NCBI GenBank assembly: GCA_025963815.1
Contig: JAOQAA010000078.1
Location: 1-14,085, forward strand
Direction of reading: 5' to 3'
Origin: Capsulimonas sp.
GTDB lineage: Bacteria; Armatimonadota; Armatimonadia; Armatimonadales; Capsulimonadaceae
DNA length: 14,085 nt
Shown here: piece after piece, positions 1 to 6,674 of the stretch
Position numbering within the stretch: position 1 is the stretch's first letter
Layout: the number at the start of each line of letters is the position of its first letter
Translations under genes and position numbers: made by a program
The notes under the pieces: generated by a model
The model's input: the letters and a program-made list of their open reading frames with translations, nothing else
What the model was told of the DNA's origin: nothing
Database searches by the model: none

Positions 1-2
1 AC

Positions 3-632
3 GCCTCCGCCCGCATTCGCGAGCAGCTTGGCCTGGACCCGAACGTCGTCCCCGCCTGGGAGACCGCGTCACAGTGGGGCCTACTCGCCACGGGAACGCA
101 GACACTCGAAGCGCAGCCGATCTTCCCGCGCATCAATATCAAAGAACTGAACGCCAAAGAAGCCGCGTCCAAACCACCGAAGGAAAAGAAAATCGTGACT
201 GAGCCCACCCCGACGCCCGAAGCGACCACCGTCGCCGTTCCGGAGCCCGCCGCCGAAACCGCGCCCGCGACTGACGCCGCGCCCGCCGAAGTCGTCGACG
301 ACACGATCACCATTGACGATGTCGTCAAGCTGAAGCTGAAAGTCGCCGAGATCAAGACCGCCGACCGCATCAAAGGCGCCGACAAACTCCTGCACCTAAC
401 GATCGACGTCGGCGAGGCCGAGCCGCGCAACCTGCTCGCCGGGATCGCCGAAAGCTATGCCCCAGAAGACTTGATCGGCAAAAAAATCGTAGTCATCGCC
501 AACCTCGCCCCCCGCAAGATGCGCGGGATCTACTCCCAGGGCATGCTCCTCGCCGCTACCGACGCCAACGGCCGCGCGATCTTAGTGACGCCGGAAGACC
601 CGAGCGTTGCGCCGGGATCGGAAGTCCGCTGA
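3..632 (+). CDS. metG: Methionyl-tRNA synthetase, C-terminal part (5' end outside the window)
   Basis: Charges tRNA-Met in the cytosol. Only the last 209 residues are present; the frame is open from base 3, so the catalytic core lies upstream of the window. The first part reads as the end of the anticodon-binding helical domain, with W..WG.L..G followed by PIFPRI, which is typical of bacterial MetRS. A linker of about 45 residues rich in Pro, Ala, Glu and Thr follows. The last 105 residues or so are the Trbp111/EMAP-II-like OB-fold that binds tRNA and dimerises the enzyme (VVKLKLKVAEIKTADRIKGADKLL, here split as VVKLKLKVAEI and ADRIKGADKLL; LAPRKMRGIYSQGMLLAA). A GTG at 195 could look like a start, but the coding frame continues through it, so the OB-fold is fused and not a separate protein. 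A strong terminator follows the stop codon. Confidence 0.93.
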   Translation, partial: ASARIREQLGLDPNVVPAWETASQWGLLATGTQTLEAQPIFPRINIKELNAKEAASKPPKEKKIVTEPTPTPEATTVAVPEPAAETAPATDAAPAEVVDDTITIDDVVKLKLKVAEIKTADRIKGADKLLHLTIDVGEAEPRNLLAGIAESYAPEDLIGKKIVVIANLAPRKMRGIYSQGMLLAATDANGRAILVTPEDPSVAPGSEVR

Positions 633-654
633 TTTGCCGCCAGTCTGAACATGC

Positions 655-699
655 AAACGCCCCGCTTCTTCTCCATAAAAGAAAAAGCGGGGCGTTTTT
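655..699. terminator. Bidirectional rho-independent terminator between metG and the pseudopilin gene
   Basis: A perfect 13-bp inverted repeat is visible: AAACGCCCCGCTT at 655-667 pairs with AAGCGGGGCGTTT at 685-697. On the plus strand the stem ends in a run of T (695-699), serving metG. Read on the minus strand, the A-rich left flank gives a shorter T-run, so the same hairpin probably also ends transcription of the gene at 712-1476, which stops 12 bases away. Confidence 0.85.
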
Positions 700-711
700 A
701 TGCCCGGTCAT

Positions 712-1476
712 TCAGTCGTGAACATGGAACGTCGGCGAGTCGCCGGACACGGAAAATGGCGTGCTCCCACCGTAGAGTTTCTCAGGCCGGAACCACTTCA
801 CATGACCATCCGCGAAAGCGTAGTTGCCGCCGCCGGTATGAACCTGCACGGCGCCATTGTAATTGCCAAAGCCGCTCGGCGAGTAGTTCATGGCCTGATC
901 ATCACACGGCGCAGTACTATGCTGAGGAACGATCAAGCCGCTGCAGTCGTGTCCGGCGCCGTAGGGACGCATGCTGCTGGCGTTATAGGGATACGCCTCC
1001 ATCAGCTGAACCGTGGACGAGGGATTGCTGACCGCCGACAGCGGCTGGCCAGAGTCAGAGATGTCCCAGGCGGACATTCTGCCGTAGTCGACATACCCCA
1101 GCATGGAGTTGTAATTGAATGTGACGGAATATGCCGCAAGGTCGAGCGAAGTATCCTGAGCGCCCGGAAAATCAGGACAATGATAGGCGGCGACAGATTT
1201 GACATAAGGCTGGATTAAATTCGCCCAGCCGACCTGCCCAGCGACCGTGTCCAGATTGACCATGGGATAGGTCTCATCGTAATCCTGCACATATTGAATA
1301 ATCGCCAAACCCAGCTGCTTCTGGTTCGAAGTGCAGCTGATCTGGCGAGCTTTCTCACGAGCTTTGGCGAAAACGGGGAAGAGGATCGCGGCGAGAATCG
1401 CAATGATAGCGATAACCACGAGAAGTTCAATTAACGTAAATCCCGCGCGAATGCGGGGAAACTGGCGGTTTTCCAT
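712..1476 (-). CDS. Type II secretion / type IV pilus-like pseudopilin with H-x9-DG C-terminal motif
   Basis: A 254-residue prepilin-type protein. Residues 1-11 form a short basic leader ending in G, followed by FTLIELLVV, the prepilin peptidase cleavage and N-methylation site. A hydrophobic helix of about 20 residues comes next, then [13 protein letters not shown], and a mostly polar globular part. Near the C-terminus [16 protein letters not shown] matches the H-x9-DG signature of the DUF1559-type pseudopilins that are expanded in Planctomycetes and Armatimonadota. An AGGAG Shine-Dalgarno at 1482-1486 sits five bases before the ATG and supports this start. The protein would be inserted in the inner membrane, cleaved and perhaps assembled into a short pseudopilus or exported. 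No other pilus or secretion gene is adjacent, so its system is unknown. It stands alone between two terminators, with a palindrome at 1513-1530 upstream. Confidence 0.9.
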   Translation of the reverse strand: MENRQFPRIRAGFTLIELLVVIAIIAILAAILFPVFAKAREKARQISCTSNQKQLGLAIIQYVQDYDETYPMVNLDTVAGQVGWANLIQPYVKSVAAYHCPDFPGAQDTSLDLAAYSVTFNYNSMLGYVDYGRMSAWDISDSGQPLSAVSNPSSTVQLMEAYPYNASSMRPYGAGHDCSGLIVPQHSTAPCDDQAMNYSPSGFGNYNGAVQVHTGGGNYAFADGHVKWFRPEKLYGGSTPFSVSGDSPTFHVHD

Positions 1477-1512
1477 ACGTGCTCCTTATCGAGAATTCGA
1501 ACCAAGCGATGA

Positions 1513-1530
1513 AGCGGTTTCGAAACCGCT
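1513..1530. promoter_or_regulatory. Perfect 18-bp palindrome upstream of the pseudopilin gene (candidate operator)
   Basis: AGCGGTTTCGAAACCGCT is its own reverse complement over all 18 bases. It lies 37 bases upstream of the pseudopilin start codon, inside the probable 5' leader or promoter. A centre-CG palindrome of this size resembles binding sites of LacI-type repressors, but no regulator gene is present and the half-site is not one I can assign. It has no T-run beside it, so it does not look like a terminator. The rest of 1477-1711 holds no gene that I can support. Confidence 0.4.
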
Positions 1531-1711
1531 GGGACATTGGCTATTCTTAATAAACCGCCGCCGTAGGCTGTGAGACTATCGGCGCGAATCTCGGCACTGA
1601 GTGGAAATTTATTCCTAACACTATTCTATCATACGGTCCCACTCACCGAATAGGGATTCCCTGACTAGCACATGGAAAATATTGACTCACCGATGGATGC
1701 GTAAGCCTCTT

Positions 1712-1751
1712 GTAAAAAGAATCAGAGCGCGCGAAACAATCGCGCGCTCTG
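1712..1751 (-). terminator. Rho-independent terminator of the peroxiredoxin/thioredoxin operon
   Basis: CAGAGCGCGCG at 1723-1733 and CGCGCGCTCTG at 1741-1751 form a perfect 11-bp stem with a 7-base loop. On the minus strand it is followed by a T-rich run (complement of 1712-1722). It lies 24 bases beyond the stop of the thioredoxin-like gene. Confidence 0.85.
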
Positions 1752-1775
1752 TTCTGGAGTGTTCTATTCGACGCA

Positions 1776-2237
1776 TCAGGCGGCGACGGGCTCTGGGTTG
1801 ATCAATCGATTCAAAGTGCCTTCGATCGATTTCAGGCCCACATCGCCCGCCGCGCGGCTCTTGAGGCTGCCGTCGGCGTCGAACAGGAAGTAGTACGGCC
1901 AGTAGCCCTGGGTCTGGAACCGCTCGCCGATTTCGTGGTAGCCGTCCACCGCGACCGGTTCGTCGATCCCGAACTCCGCCATGATCTTCTTCACGGCGTC
2001 CAGGTCCGTATCCGACTCCTGGCGCGGCATGTGAACGGAGACGAAGTTGACTTGGCCTTCGAACTCCTTCTTCCACGCGCCGATGGTCGGCATGTTGTTT
2101 TTGCAGATGTAGCAGGAGACGGCCCAGAAGTAGACCAATGTCGGCTTGCCGGCGAGCGACTCGCTCGTGACTTTCCCGTTGTACCACTCCGTGGCGCCGT
2201 CCAGGCTCGGCATGGGAGTTCCGCTTTTTAACGGCAT
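1776..2237 (-). CDS. TlpA/thioredoxin-like protein with an SCYIC active site
   Basis: A 153-residue thioredoxin-fold protein. After a short N-terminus, KPTLVYFWAVSCYICKNNMP carries the active-site pair Cys42-x-x-Cys45 at the start of the first helix. Pro114 in GYWPYYFLFD is in the position of the cis-proline next to the active site, followed by the DADG turn common in TlpA/ResA-type proteins. The usual Trp before the first Cys is replaced by Ser and the dipeptide between the cysteines is Tyr-Ile, so the redox potential may differ from that of thioredoxin. No signal peptide is visible, so it is probably cytosolic. A GGGAAG Shine-Dalgarno at 2242-2247 supports the start. It lies 27 bases downstream of the peroxiredoxin and ahead of one terminator, so the two are probably co-transcribed and it may reduce that enzyme (inference). 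Confidence 0.85.
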   Translation of the reverse strand: MPLKSGTPMPSLDGATEWYNGKVTSESLAGKPTLVYFWAVSCYICKNNMPTIGAWKKEFEGQVNFVSVHMPRQESDTDLDAVKKIMAEFGIDEPVAVDGYHEIGERFQTQGYWPYYFLFDADGSLKSRAAGDVGLKSIEGTLNRLINPEPVAA

Positions 2238-2264
2238 GACGCTTCCCTTTCTCGCATTGCAGTC

Positions 2265-2816
2265 TTAACCTTTGAGGGTCTTCTGACCGGGCTTCCAGTC
2301 CGAGGGGCAAAGGCCGCCGGTCTGAAGTCCCTGCAGAACGCGGAGCGTCTCATCGACGCTGCGGCCCAGGTTCAGATTGTTGATCGTGGCGTACTGAAGT
2401 ACGCCTTCGGGATCGATGATGAACAGACCGCGCAGGGCGATGCCCTTGTCGGTGATCAGGACGCCGTAATCCTCGGCGACATGATGGGTCATGTCCGAGA
2501 TGATCGGGTACGCCAGGCCTTCGATGCCGTTGGCCGAACGCGGGGTTGACGCCCACGCCTTGTGGCTGTAAACACTATCCGTGCTGGCGCCTAAAATCTC
2601 GGTTCCAAGTTCCTGGAACTCTTCATAGCGGTCAGAAAGCGCGGTGATCTCGGTCGGACACACGTGGGTGAAGTCCAGCGGATACCAGAAGAACACGAGC
2701 CACTTTCCCTTGTATTCGGAGAGGCTAACGTTATGTCCGAGGCGAGAGCCGTCGGCCGGGTCGAAAACGGGGGCGGTGAACTGGGGCGCGGGTTGCCCTA
2801 CCTTGGCGATAGCCAT
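2265..2816 (-). CDS. Typical 2-Cys peroxiredoxin (AhpC/Prx1 family)
   Basis: Reduces hydrogen peroxide and organic hydroperoxides in the cytosol. The protein has 183 residues, close to the family's usual length. The peroxidatic cysteine is Cys53 in [19 protein letters not shown], with the conserved Pro and Thr (PLDFTHVCP). The resolving cysteine is Cys170 in [12 protein letters not shown] further conserved block is [14 protein letters not shown]. Both cysteines and the Thr/Arg environment of the active site look intact. The start is supported by a GGAGGC Shine-Dalgarno at 2828-2833, 11 bases upstream. A TATAAT box at 2908-2913 on the minus strand gives a plausible promoter with a leader of about 85 bases. 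The gene heads a two-gene operon with the thioredoxin-like gene. No AhpF is present in the window. Confidence 0.94.
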   Translation of the reverse strand: MAIAKVGQPAPQFTAPVFDPADGSRLGHNVSLSEYKGKWLVFFWYPLDFTHVCPTEITALSDRYEEFQELGTEILGASTDSVYSHKAWASTPRSANGIEGLAYPIISDMTHHVAEDYGVLITDKGIALRGLFIIDPEGVLQYATINNLNLGRSVDETLRVLQGLQTGGLCPSDWKPGQKTLKG

Positions 2817-2907
2817 CGTAATAAGAAGCCTCCATCTATGCTTGTAAGTGAGTGGTCGATTGTTTAATAACGGCGCAGGACGAGGAGTTTCCCCGCCAAA
2901 CGCCCTT

Positions 2908-2913
2908 ATTATA
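2908..2913 (-). promoter_or_regulatory. Candidate -10 box of the peroxiredoxin operon
   Basis: The minus strand reads GGTATAATAAGG, with a perfect TATAAT hexamer. No good TTGACA-like hexamer lies 16-18 bases upstream, so only the -10 is convincing. The same GGTATAATAA string occurs before queE. Confidence 0.5.
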
Positions 2914-2943
2914 CCTAAGCCAAAAGACGAAAATGACCCGATT

Positions 2944-4239
2944 TCACTCAGCGCGCAATGATTCCAAAAGCCCCATAAGCACGGAATCCCCGTCGGGAGC
3001 CGCTATCGCGCCGGCGGCGAGAAGCTCGTCCCAAAGCGCCGCGGCCTCGCCGCCGGTGAAATCGCGCTCGGCGAACGAAGTTTCGGGGGACTGGAGACAA
3101 ATCACGGTTTTGCCCGCCTGGGCGGCATGCAGTGCGGCGCGGAGGTTGGCGAGATTGGCGCGGCCGAAGGGCACATCCGTGATGACGACGGCCTGCGCCG
3201 TAAGCGCCGACGCTTCGATCCGGCGCGCGGCTTCTTCCGACAGCGCGGTGAACGGCGCTTCACTTACAGAGGGGACACCGAGCATCTCGGCGGCCTCCAA
3301 GTCGGTATCGCCGATGTTCAGCCCGGCGGCGCGCACGCCCCACCCCGCCTGGCGCAGACGCAGCATCAGACCCGCGCCTGTGCCGCCGCCACAGACGACC
3401 AGGACATCCCCCACAGGCGCTTCAGGAGCTGCCTCATCAGGCGTCTCAGGGTCATGCGGAAGCGATAGAATCAGGGGGCGGCCGTTGGTCGGATGACAGC
3501 GCACCCAGACGCGGGCGCCATAGGCGCCGCGCACATGCTCGGCGGTGAGCACTTGGGCGGGCGCGCCGAGCGCGATCACCCGCCCGCCATGCAGCAGCGC
3601 AAGCCGGTCGCAGTATTCGGCGGCCAGGTTCAGATCGTGCAGGACGGCAAGGACCGCCACACCGTCGTCGTGCGCGAGCGAGCGCACCAGGGATAACAAT
3701 TGGGCCTGATGGTGGATATCGAGGTGCGCCGTCGGTTCGTCGAGTAAGATGACGCCCGGTTCCTGCGCGAGCGCCCGCGCCAGCAGCACGCGCTGCCGCT
3801 CCCCGCCGGACAGGGTGGAGGCGATCCGATCCGCCAGATGCGCGACGCCCGCCTGCGCCATCGCGTGGTCCACGATCTCGGCGTCGCGCACTGTGGCTCC
3901 TGCGAAGGGGTGACGCGGCAGATGCGGCGAGCGCCCCATCTGGACGACCTCACGCGCCGTGAACTCAAAGGCCACTTCCGTACTCTGAGGCACCGTCCCG
4001 ATCGACTGCGCCGCCTGCCGCGCCGTGCGGTCCCGAAACAGGTCACGATCCTCCAGCAGCACGGCGCCTTGCCTTGGCCGCAGCGTCCGTGACAGCGCGC
4101 GGATCAGTGTGGACTTCCCAGAGCCGTTCGGCCCGACCACCCCCACCAGCTCGCCGCCGCGAAGATCCAGAGAGAAATTCCGCAGAACCGGCTCCGCGCC
4201 GCCGTAGTCCAAATCGATTTTTTCCGCCGCCAAACGCAT
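2944..4239 (-). CDS. FecE/BtuD-type ABC transporter ATPase fused to a C-terminal Rossmann-like domain
   Basis: A 431-residue fusion. Residues 1-250 are an ABC ATPase of the iron-siderophore/cobalamin/heme importer class: Walker [10 protein letters not shown] (36-44), Q-loop Gln85 in GTVPQS, signature LSGGERQR (143-150), Walker B VILLDEPT (163-170) and H-loop His201 in [15 protein letters not shown]. All catalytic motifs are intact. After a Pro/Glu/Ala linker, residues 278-431 form a second domain opening with [17 protein letters not shown], a glycine-rich strand-turn-helix, then [17 protein letters not shown] and [15 protein letters not shown] recall similar tails on FecE-like ATPases of some Firmicutes but cannot name the domain. 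No permease or binding protein is nearby, so the substrate is unknown. The start is supported by AAGGA at 4251-4255 and a TATAAT box just upstream. No terminator was found after the stop codon. Confidence 0.88.
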   Translation of the reverse strand: MRLAAEKIDLDYGGAEPVLRNFSLDLRGGELVGVVGPNGSGKSTLIRALSRTLRPRQGAVLLEDRDLFRDRTARQAAQSIGTVPQSTEVAFEFTAREVVQMGRSPHLPRHPFAGATVRDAEIVDHAMAQAGVAHLADRIASTLSGGERQRVLLARALAQEPGVILLDEPTAHLDIHHQAQLLSLVRSLAHDDGVAVLAVLHDLNLAAEYCDRLALLHGGRVIALGAPAQVLTAEHVRGAYGARVWVRCHPTNGRPLILSLPHDPETPDEAAPEAPVGDVLVVCGGGTGAGLMLRLRQAGWGVRAAGLNIGDTDLEAAEMLGVPSVSEAPFTALSEEAARRIEASALTAQAVVITDVPFGRANLANLRAALHAAQAGKTVICLQSPETSFAERDFTGGEAAALWDELLAAGAIAAPDGDSVLMGLLESLRAE

Positions 4240-4260
4240 CGCATCAAATATCCTTAATCG

Positions 4261-4266
4261 ATTATA
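4261..4266 (-). promoter_or_regulatory. Candidate -10 box of the ABC ATPase gene
   Basis: TATAAT on the minus strand, 21 bases before the ATG. If used, the mRNA would start near 4254 and have a leader of only about 15 bases, beginning at the AAGGA ribosome-binding sequence. No clear -35 is visible. The remainder of 4267-4486 contains no gene, no recognisable riboswitch core and no strong hairpin. Confidence 0.35.
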
Positions 4267-4486
4267 GCAAATTTCCTGGTAAGGCGCACAGGTATTAAAG
4301 CCTAGCCGTTCGGGTACAAGGTGATAGGCGGAAATCTCCAGCGCGATACGCCGAAAACGAATGCGTTAAAATTCTGAATACCCAGACGAAGGATATTGGG
4401 AAGCAAACGCCGAACTAAGCGATTGCATAGCAACGTTCACTCGAAGATGAGGTTACCGTTATCGTCAGGCGAGGCAAGTAACACCT

Positions 4487-5413
4487 ATGGCCACGACAGC
4501 CGACCAATCTTTTAATACACCCGCAGGCCGGGGACGACCAGAAGCAATCGGAACGGTCTTCCCAGAAGCCGTTGCGGATGCGAGTCATGCCGATGATCTC
4601 GTTTCCTATATCAATCGCCTCACCCGAACTAAGCTTCTCACGCCCAGCGAAGAAAAAGTTCTGTCGAGACGAGCCCTCTTTGGCGACTCCGCCGCCAAGG
4701 AGCGATTGATCGAGGCCAACATGCGCCTCGTCGTCTCGATCGCCAAGAACTATCTCGCCAGCGGCATTCCTTTAGAGGACTTGATTCAAGAAGGCGCGAT
4801 CGGCTTGATGACGGCGACTGAACGGTTCAACCCGAGCATGGGATACCGCTTCAGCACCTACGCCACCCAGTGGATCCGGCAAAGCATCGGCCGGGCGATC
4901 GACAACAAATCGAAGTCGATCCGCCTCCCCGCGCATATCTCCGAGTCCCTGCGCAAAATCGACCGCTCTCGTTCCGAACTGCGTCGTGAGCTAGGCGAAG
5001 AGCCCACCATCGAACAACTGTCTGAGCATACAGGCCTTTCGTTAAAAAAGATGAATAGTCTTCTTCAGACGACGCAGGAGCCGGTTTCGCTGGATATGAC
5101 GGTCGGCGACGACGACAGTACTTCCCTTGGCAACCTCGTGCTCGACAAAAGCGCGCCCAACCCGCAGGACGAACTGATCGCCAGCGAAATGCGCGGTGAG
5201 ATCGAAGCCATCTTAAATACGCTGGATGACCGCGAGCAGATCGTCATGCGCAAACGCTTCGGGTTCGACGAGGACGACAAGCTTGTCCTTCAGCAGATCG
5301 GCGATGAGCTCCATATCTCCCGCGAACGCGTCCGCCAGATTGAAGCCCAGGCCCTGCGCAAACTACGCTCCGCCGCCCGCAAGAAACGCCTGCGTGATTA
5401 CCTCCAGGCATAG
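4487..5413 (+). CDS. RNA polymerase sigma-70 family factor, RpoD/SigA-like (group 1 or 2)
   Basis: A 308-residue sigma factor that directs RNA polymerase to -10/-35 promoters. After a non-conserved N-terminus of about 35 residues, region 1.2 is seen ([10 protein letters not shown]...[14 protein letters not shown]). Region 2 (about 72-142) has [41 protein letters not shown], including the core-binding and -10-melting aromatic residues. Region 3 (about 146-220) starts IRLPAHISE. Region 4 (about 235-300) has [14 protein letters not shown] and the helix-turn-helix [18 protein letters not shown] for the -35. It lacks region 1.1 and the acidic N-terminus of a large RpoD, so it could be the principal factor of a small type or a group 2 alternative factor. 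The Shine-Dalgarno is weak (GAGG about 14 bases before the ATG). It is monocistronic and ends at a strong terminator. Confidence 0.93.
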   Translation: MATTADQSFNTPAGRGRPEAIGTVFPEAVADASHADDLVSYINRLTRTKLLTPSEEKVLSRRALFGDSAAKERLIEANMRLVVSIAKNYLASGIPLEDLIQEGAIGLMTATERFNPSMGYRFSTYATQWIRQSIGRAIDNKSKSIRLPAHISESLRKIDRSRSELRRELGEEPTIEQLSEHTGLSLKKMNSLLQTTQEPVSLDMTVGDDDSTSLGNLVLDKSAPNPQDELIASEMRGEIEAILNTLDDREQIVMRKRFGFDEDDKLVLQQIGDELHISRERVRQIEAQALRKLRSAARKKRLRDYLQA

Positions 5414-5442
5414 TCAATTAGAAATTATTTCACGCAATCAGA

Positions 5443-5475
5443 AAGCCCCGCCGAAATTCGGCGGGGCTTCATTTA
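5443..5475. terminator. Bidirectional rho-independent terminator after the sigma factor gene
   Basis: AAGCCCCGCCG at 5443-5453 pairs with CGGCGGGGCTT at 5459-5469 around an AAATT centre. The plus-strand side continues CATTTATGTTT, a loose T-run. The minus-strand side runs into TTCTGATTGCG and could also end the gene at 5497-5778, which stops 27 bases away. Confidence 0.8.
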
Positions 5476-5496
5476 TGTTTATTGTCAATCGTGAAC

Positions 5497-5778
5497 TTAG
5501 GCCGGCGAACGGAGGCCGATATCCTGCGCGAGCTGCTTTTCCAGATGCGTTTCCTGCTCCAGCGCTTCTTCGAACGCCTTCACCATCGGCGATTCTTCGC
5601 CTTCGTGCTGGCTGAGAGTGTCCGCGACGATCTCGCGATAAGGCGACTTGCCGTCGAACTTCGCACCGCGCCGCGCATCGGAGTCCGCGCCATCCTGACG
5701 CTTCAGCCAAACGATTCGCGCCACGGGAACCGCCACCATGGCGGCAGCCGCCCAGAACAAGATTTTCTTCACGTTCAT
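5497..5778 (-). CDS. Small membrane-anchored protein of unknown function
   Basis: I do not recognise this family. The 93-residue product begins MNVKKILFWAAAAMVAVPVA, giving one hydrophobic segment (about residues 5-23) flanked by lysines and then KRQDG. This is either an uncleaved membrane anchor or a signal peptide without a clear AxA site. The remaining 65 residues or so are charged and probably helical (RGAKFDGKSPYREIVADTL; EEALEQETHLEKQLAQDIGL), with no cysteines or repeats. The frame could be extended 14 codons upstream to 5820, but a GGAGG Shine-Dalgarno at 5785-5789, six bases before 5778, decides for the shorter form. It sits alone between convergent sigma-factor and co-directional queE genes, sharing the terminator at 5443-5475. 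Confidence 0.7.
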   Translation of the reverse strand: MNVKKILFWAAAAMVAVPVARIVWLKRQDGADSDARRGAKFDGKSPYREIVADTLSQHEGEESPMVKAFEEALEQETHLEKQLAQDIGLRSPA

Positions 5779-5784
5779 GTCCGT

Positions 5785-5789
5785 CCTCC
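5785..5789 (-). promoter_or_regulatory. Shine-Dalgarno that fixes the start of the small membrane protein
   Basis: GGAGG on the minus strand, six bases before the ATG at 5778. A TATATT box at 5796-5801 just upstream would give a leader of about 11 bases. That box would lie inside the coding region of the longer reading frame starting at 5820, which argues further against the longer form. Confidence 0.6.
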
Positions 5790-5855
5790 ATCTGAAATAT
5801 ACCCAGTGAGCGACGGACAATAAACCGGCTGCCTGCCTTATGGCGGCTGTATTCG

Positions 5856-6554
5856 TTATCGAATATCGAGAAATTTGTGCGTCTGCAAGGACAGTCGAAA
5901 AAGCGTGGGGTATTCCTTGACGGCGTCAATACAAAGCGCGATGGCGTCTTTATTTAAGGCATTTGGCTGGAGGAACGTCATGCGGCCGTGCGCGCGGACG
6001 CCGGCCAGAGCGCGCGCCAAATCCGTTTCGTCGTCCACAACGTATTTGAACTCCGCCGCGTTCGCTTCGTACCAAACGTCCAAACGGCCGCCCTGCGGCT
6101 GCTTGGGCGAAACGGTCACGTGATCGACCCCCCAGCCCGGATGCGGACGCGTGCCGTTTGTCTCCATCTGCAATTGGTATCCGCGTGCACGCAGCAGATC
6201 ACAAAGCGCCTGCAAGTCTTGGATCGTCGGCTCTCCGCCCGTAAAACAGACCCAGCGGCAATCGGGCGCGAGCTCAGCGATCTCGTCCGCGATCTCTTGC
6301 GGCGTTCCGAGACGCTGCACACGAAAATCCGTGTCGCAGAACTCACAGGCCAGGTTACACCCGGCGAAGCGCACGAACACCGTCGCCTGCCCGGTGCGCA
6401 GCCCTTCGCCCTGAAGCGAATAGAAAATCTCCACCAGCGGCAGCGCCCCGGACTTCGCCGCCGCCATGGCGTCGCGGGTAGCCCCGGCGGGATCGGGAGT
6501 GGCGCCTTGATAGGGCCGGCCGTTATGAGGATGGATGACGAGCGCGCTGGACAT
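5856..6554 (-). CDS. queE: 7-carboxy-7-deazaguanine synthase (radical SAM enzyme)
   Basis: Converts 6-carboxy-tetrahydropterin to 7-carboxy-7-deazaguanine, a step towards preQ0, queuosine and other 7-deazapurines. The 232-residue product contains LPLVEIFYSLQGEGLRTGQATVF, shown here as EIFYSLQGEG (42-51), the family hallmark. The radical SAM cluster motif is C66-NLA-C70-EF-C73, followed by DTDF, then FTGGEPTIQD and METNGTRPHP, all typical of QueE. The first 38 residues or so are a non-conserved extension. The frame stays open to a TTG at 6635, but that extension has no ribosome site and would cross the divergent promoter. The start at 6554 fits a TATAAT box seven bases upstream, suggesting a leaderless mRNA. 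No queC, queD or queF is in the window, and I see no convincing terminator after the stop. Confidence 0.92.
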   Translation of the reverse strand: MSSALVIHPHNGRPYQGATPDPAGATRDAMAAAKSGALPLVEIFYSLQGEGLRTGQATVFVRFAGCNLACEFCDTDFRVQRLGTPQEIADEIAELAPDCRWVCFTGGEPTIQDLQALCDLLRARGYQLQMETNGTRPHPGWGVDHVTVSPKQPQGGRLDVWYEANAAEFKYVVDDETDLARALAGVRAHGRMTFLQPNALNKDAIALCIDAVKEYPTLFRLSLQTHKFLDIR

Positions 6555-6560
6555 ACCTTT

Positions 6561-6566
6561 ATTATA
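6561..6566 (-). promoter_or_regulatory. Candidate -10 box of queE, implying a leaderless mRNA
   Basis: The minus strand reads GGTATAATAAAGGTATG, where the final ATG is the queE start. With the usual six bases between the -10 and +1, transcription would start at the A of the start codon (6554). AAAGG is too close to the ATG (one base) to be a normal Shine-Dalgarno. No good -35 is visible. Confidence 0.5.
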
Positions 6567-6615
6567 CCTCGCCCCCAAAGCCTCGCCCACGCGGCAAAGT
6601 TTCATAGAAATCACG

Positions 6616-6621
6616 TATAAT
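6616..6621 (+). promoter_or_regulatory. Candidate -10 box of the first paralog gene (6675)
   Basis: TATAAT followed by AAAG, 53 bases before the ATG at 6675, divergent from the queE box about 50 bases away. The string TATAATAAAG is identical in both. The -35 region is not clear. Confidence 0.45.
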
Positions 6622-6674
6622 AAAGCCGCAATCAATACACTCGTTCGCCATCATCATTCCCGAAGGAACGCCTC

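Noticed and set aside
195..632. A separate GTG-started tRNA-binding protein (Trbp111-like)
   Set aside because: The same frame is open and MetRS-like upstream to the window edge, with no ribosome site before the GTG, so this is the C-terminal domain of MetRS.
1687..2310. A 207-residue minus-strand open frame
   Set aside because: It overlaps the well-supported thioredoxin-like gene in another frame, is Arg-rich low-complexity, and matches no family.
4290..4345. A possible tRNA or riboswitch between the ABC ATPase and sigma factor genes
   Set aside because: GTTCGGGT resembles a T-loop, but no acceptor stem or anticodon arm can be drawn, and no cobalamin riboswitch core was seen.
6555..6635. 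N-terminal extension of QueE to a TTG at 6635
   Set aside because: There is no ribosome site, the added residues lie outside the family's conserved region, and the extension would span the divergent promoter region.
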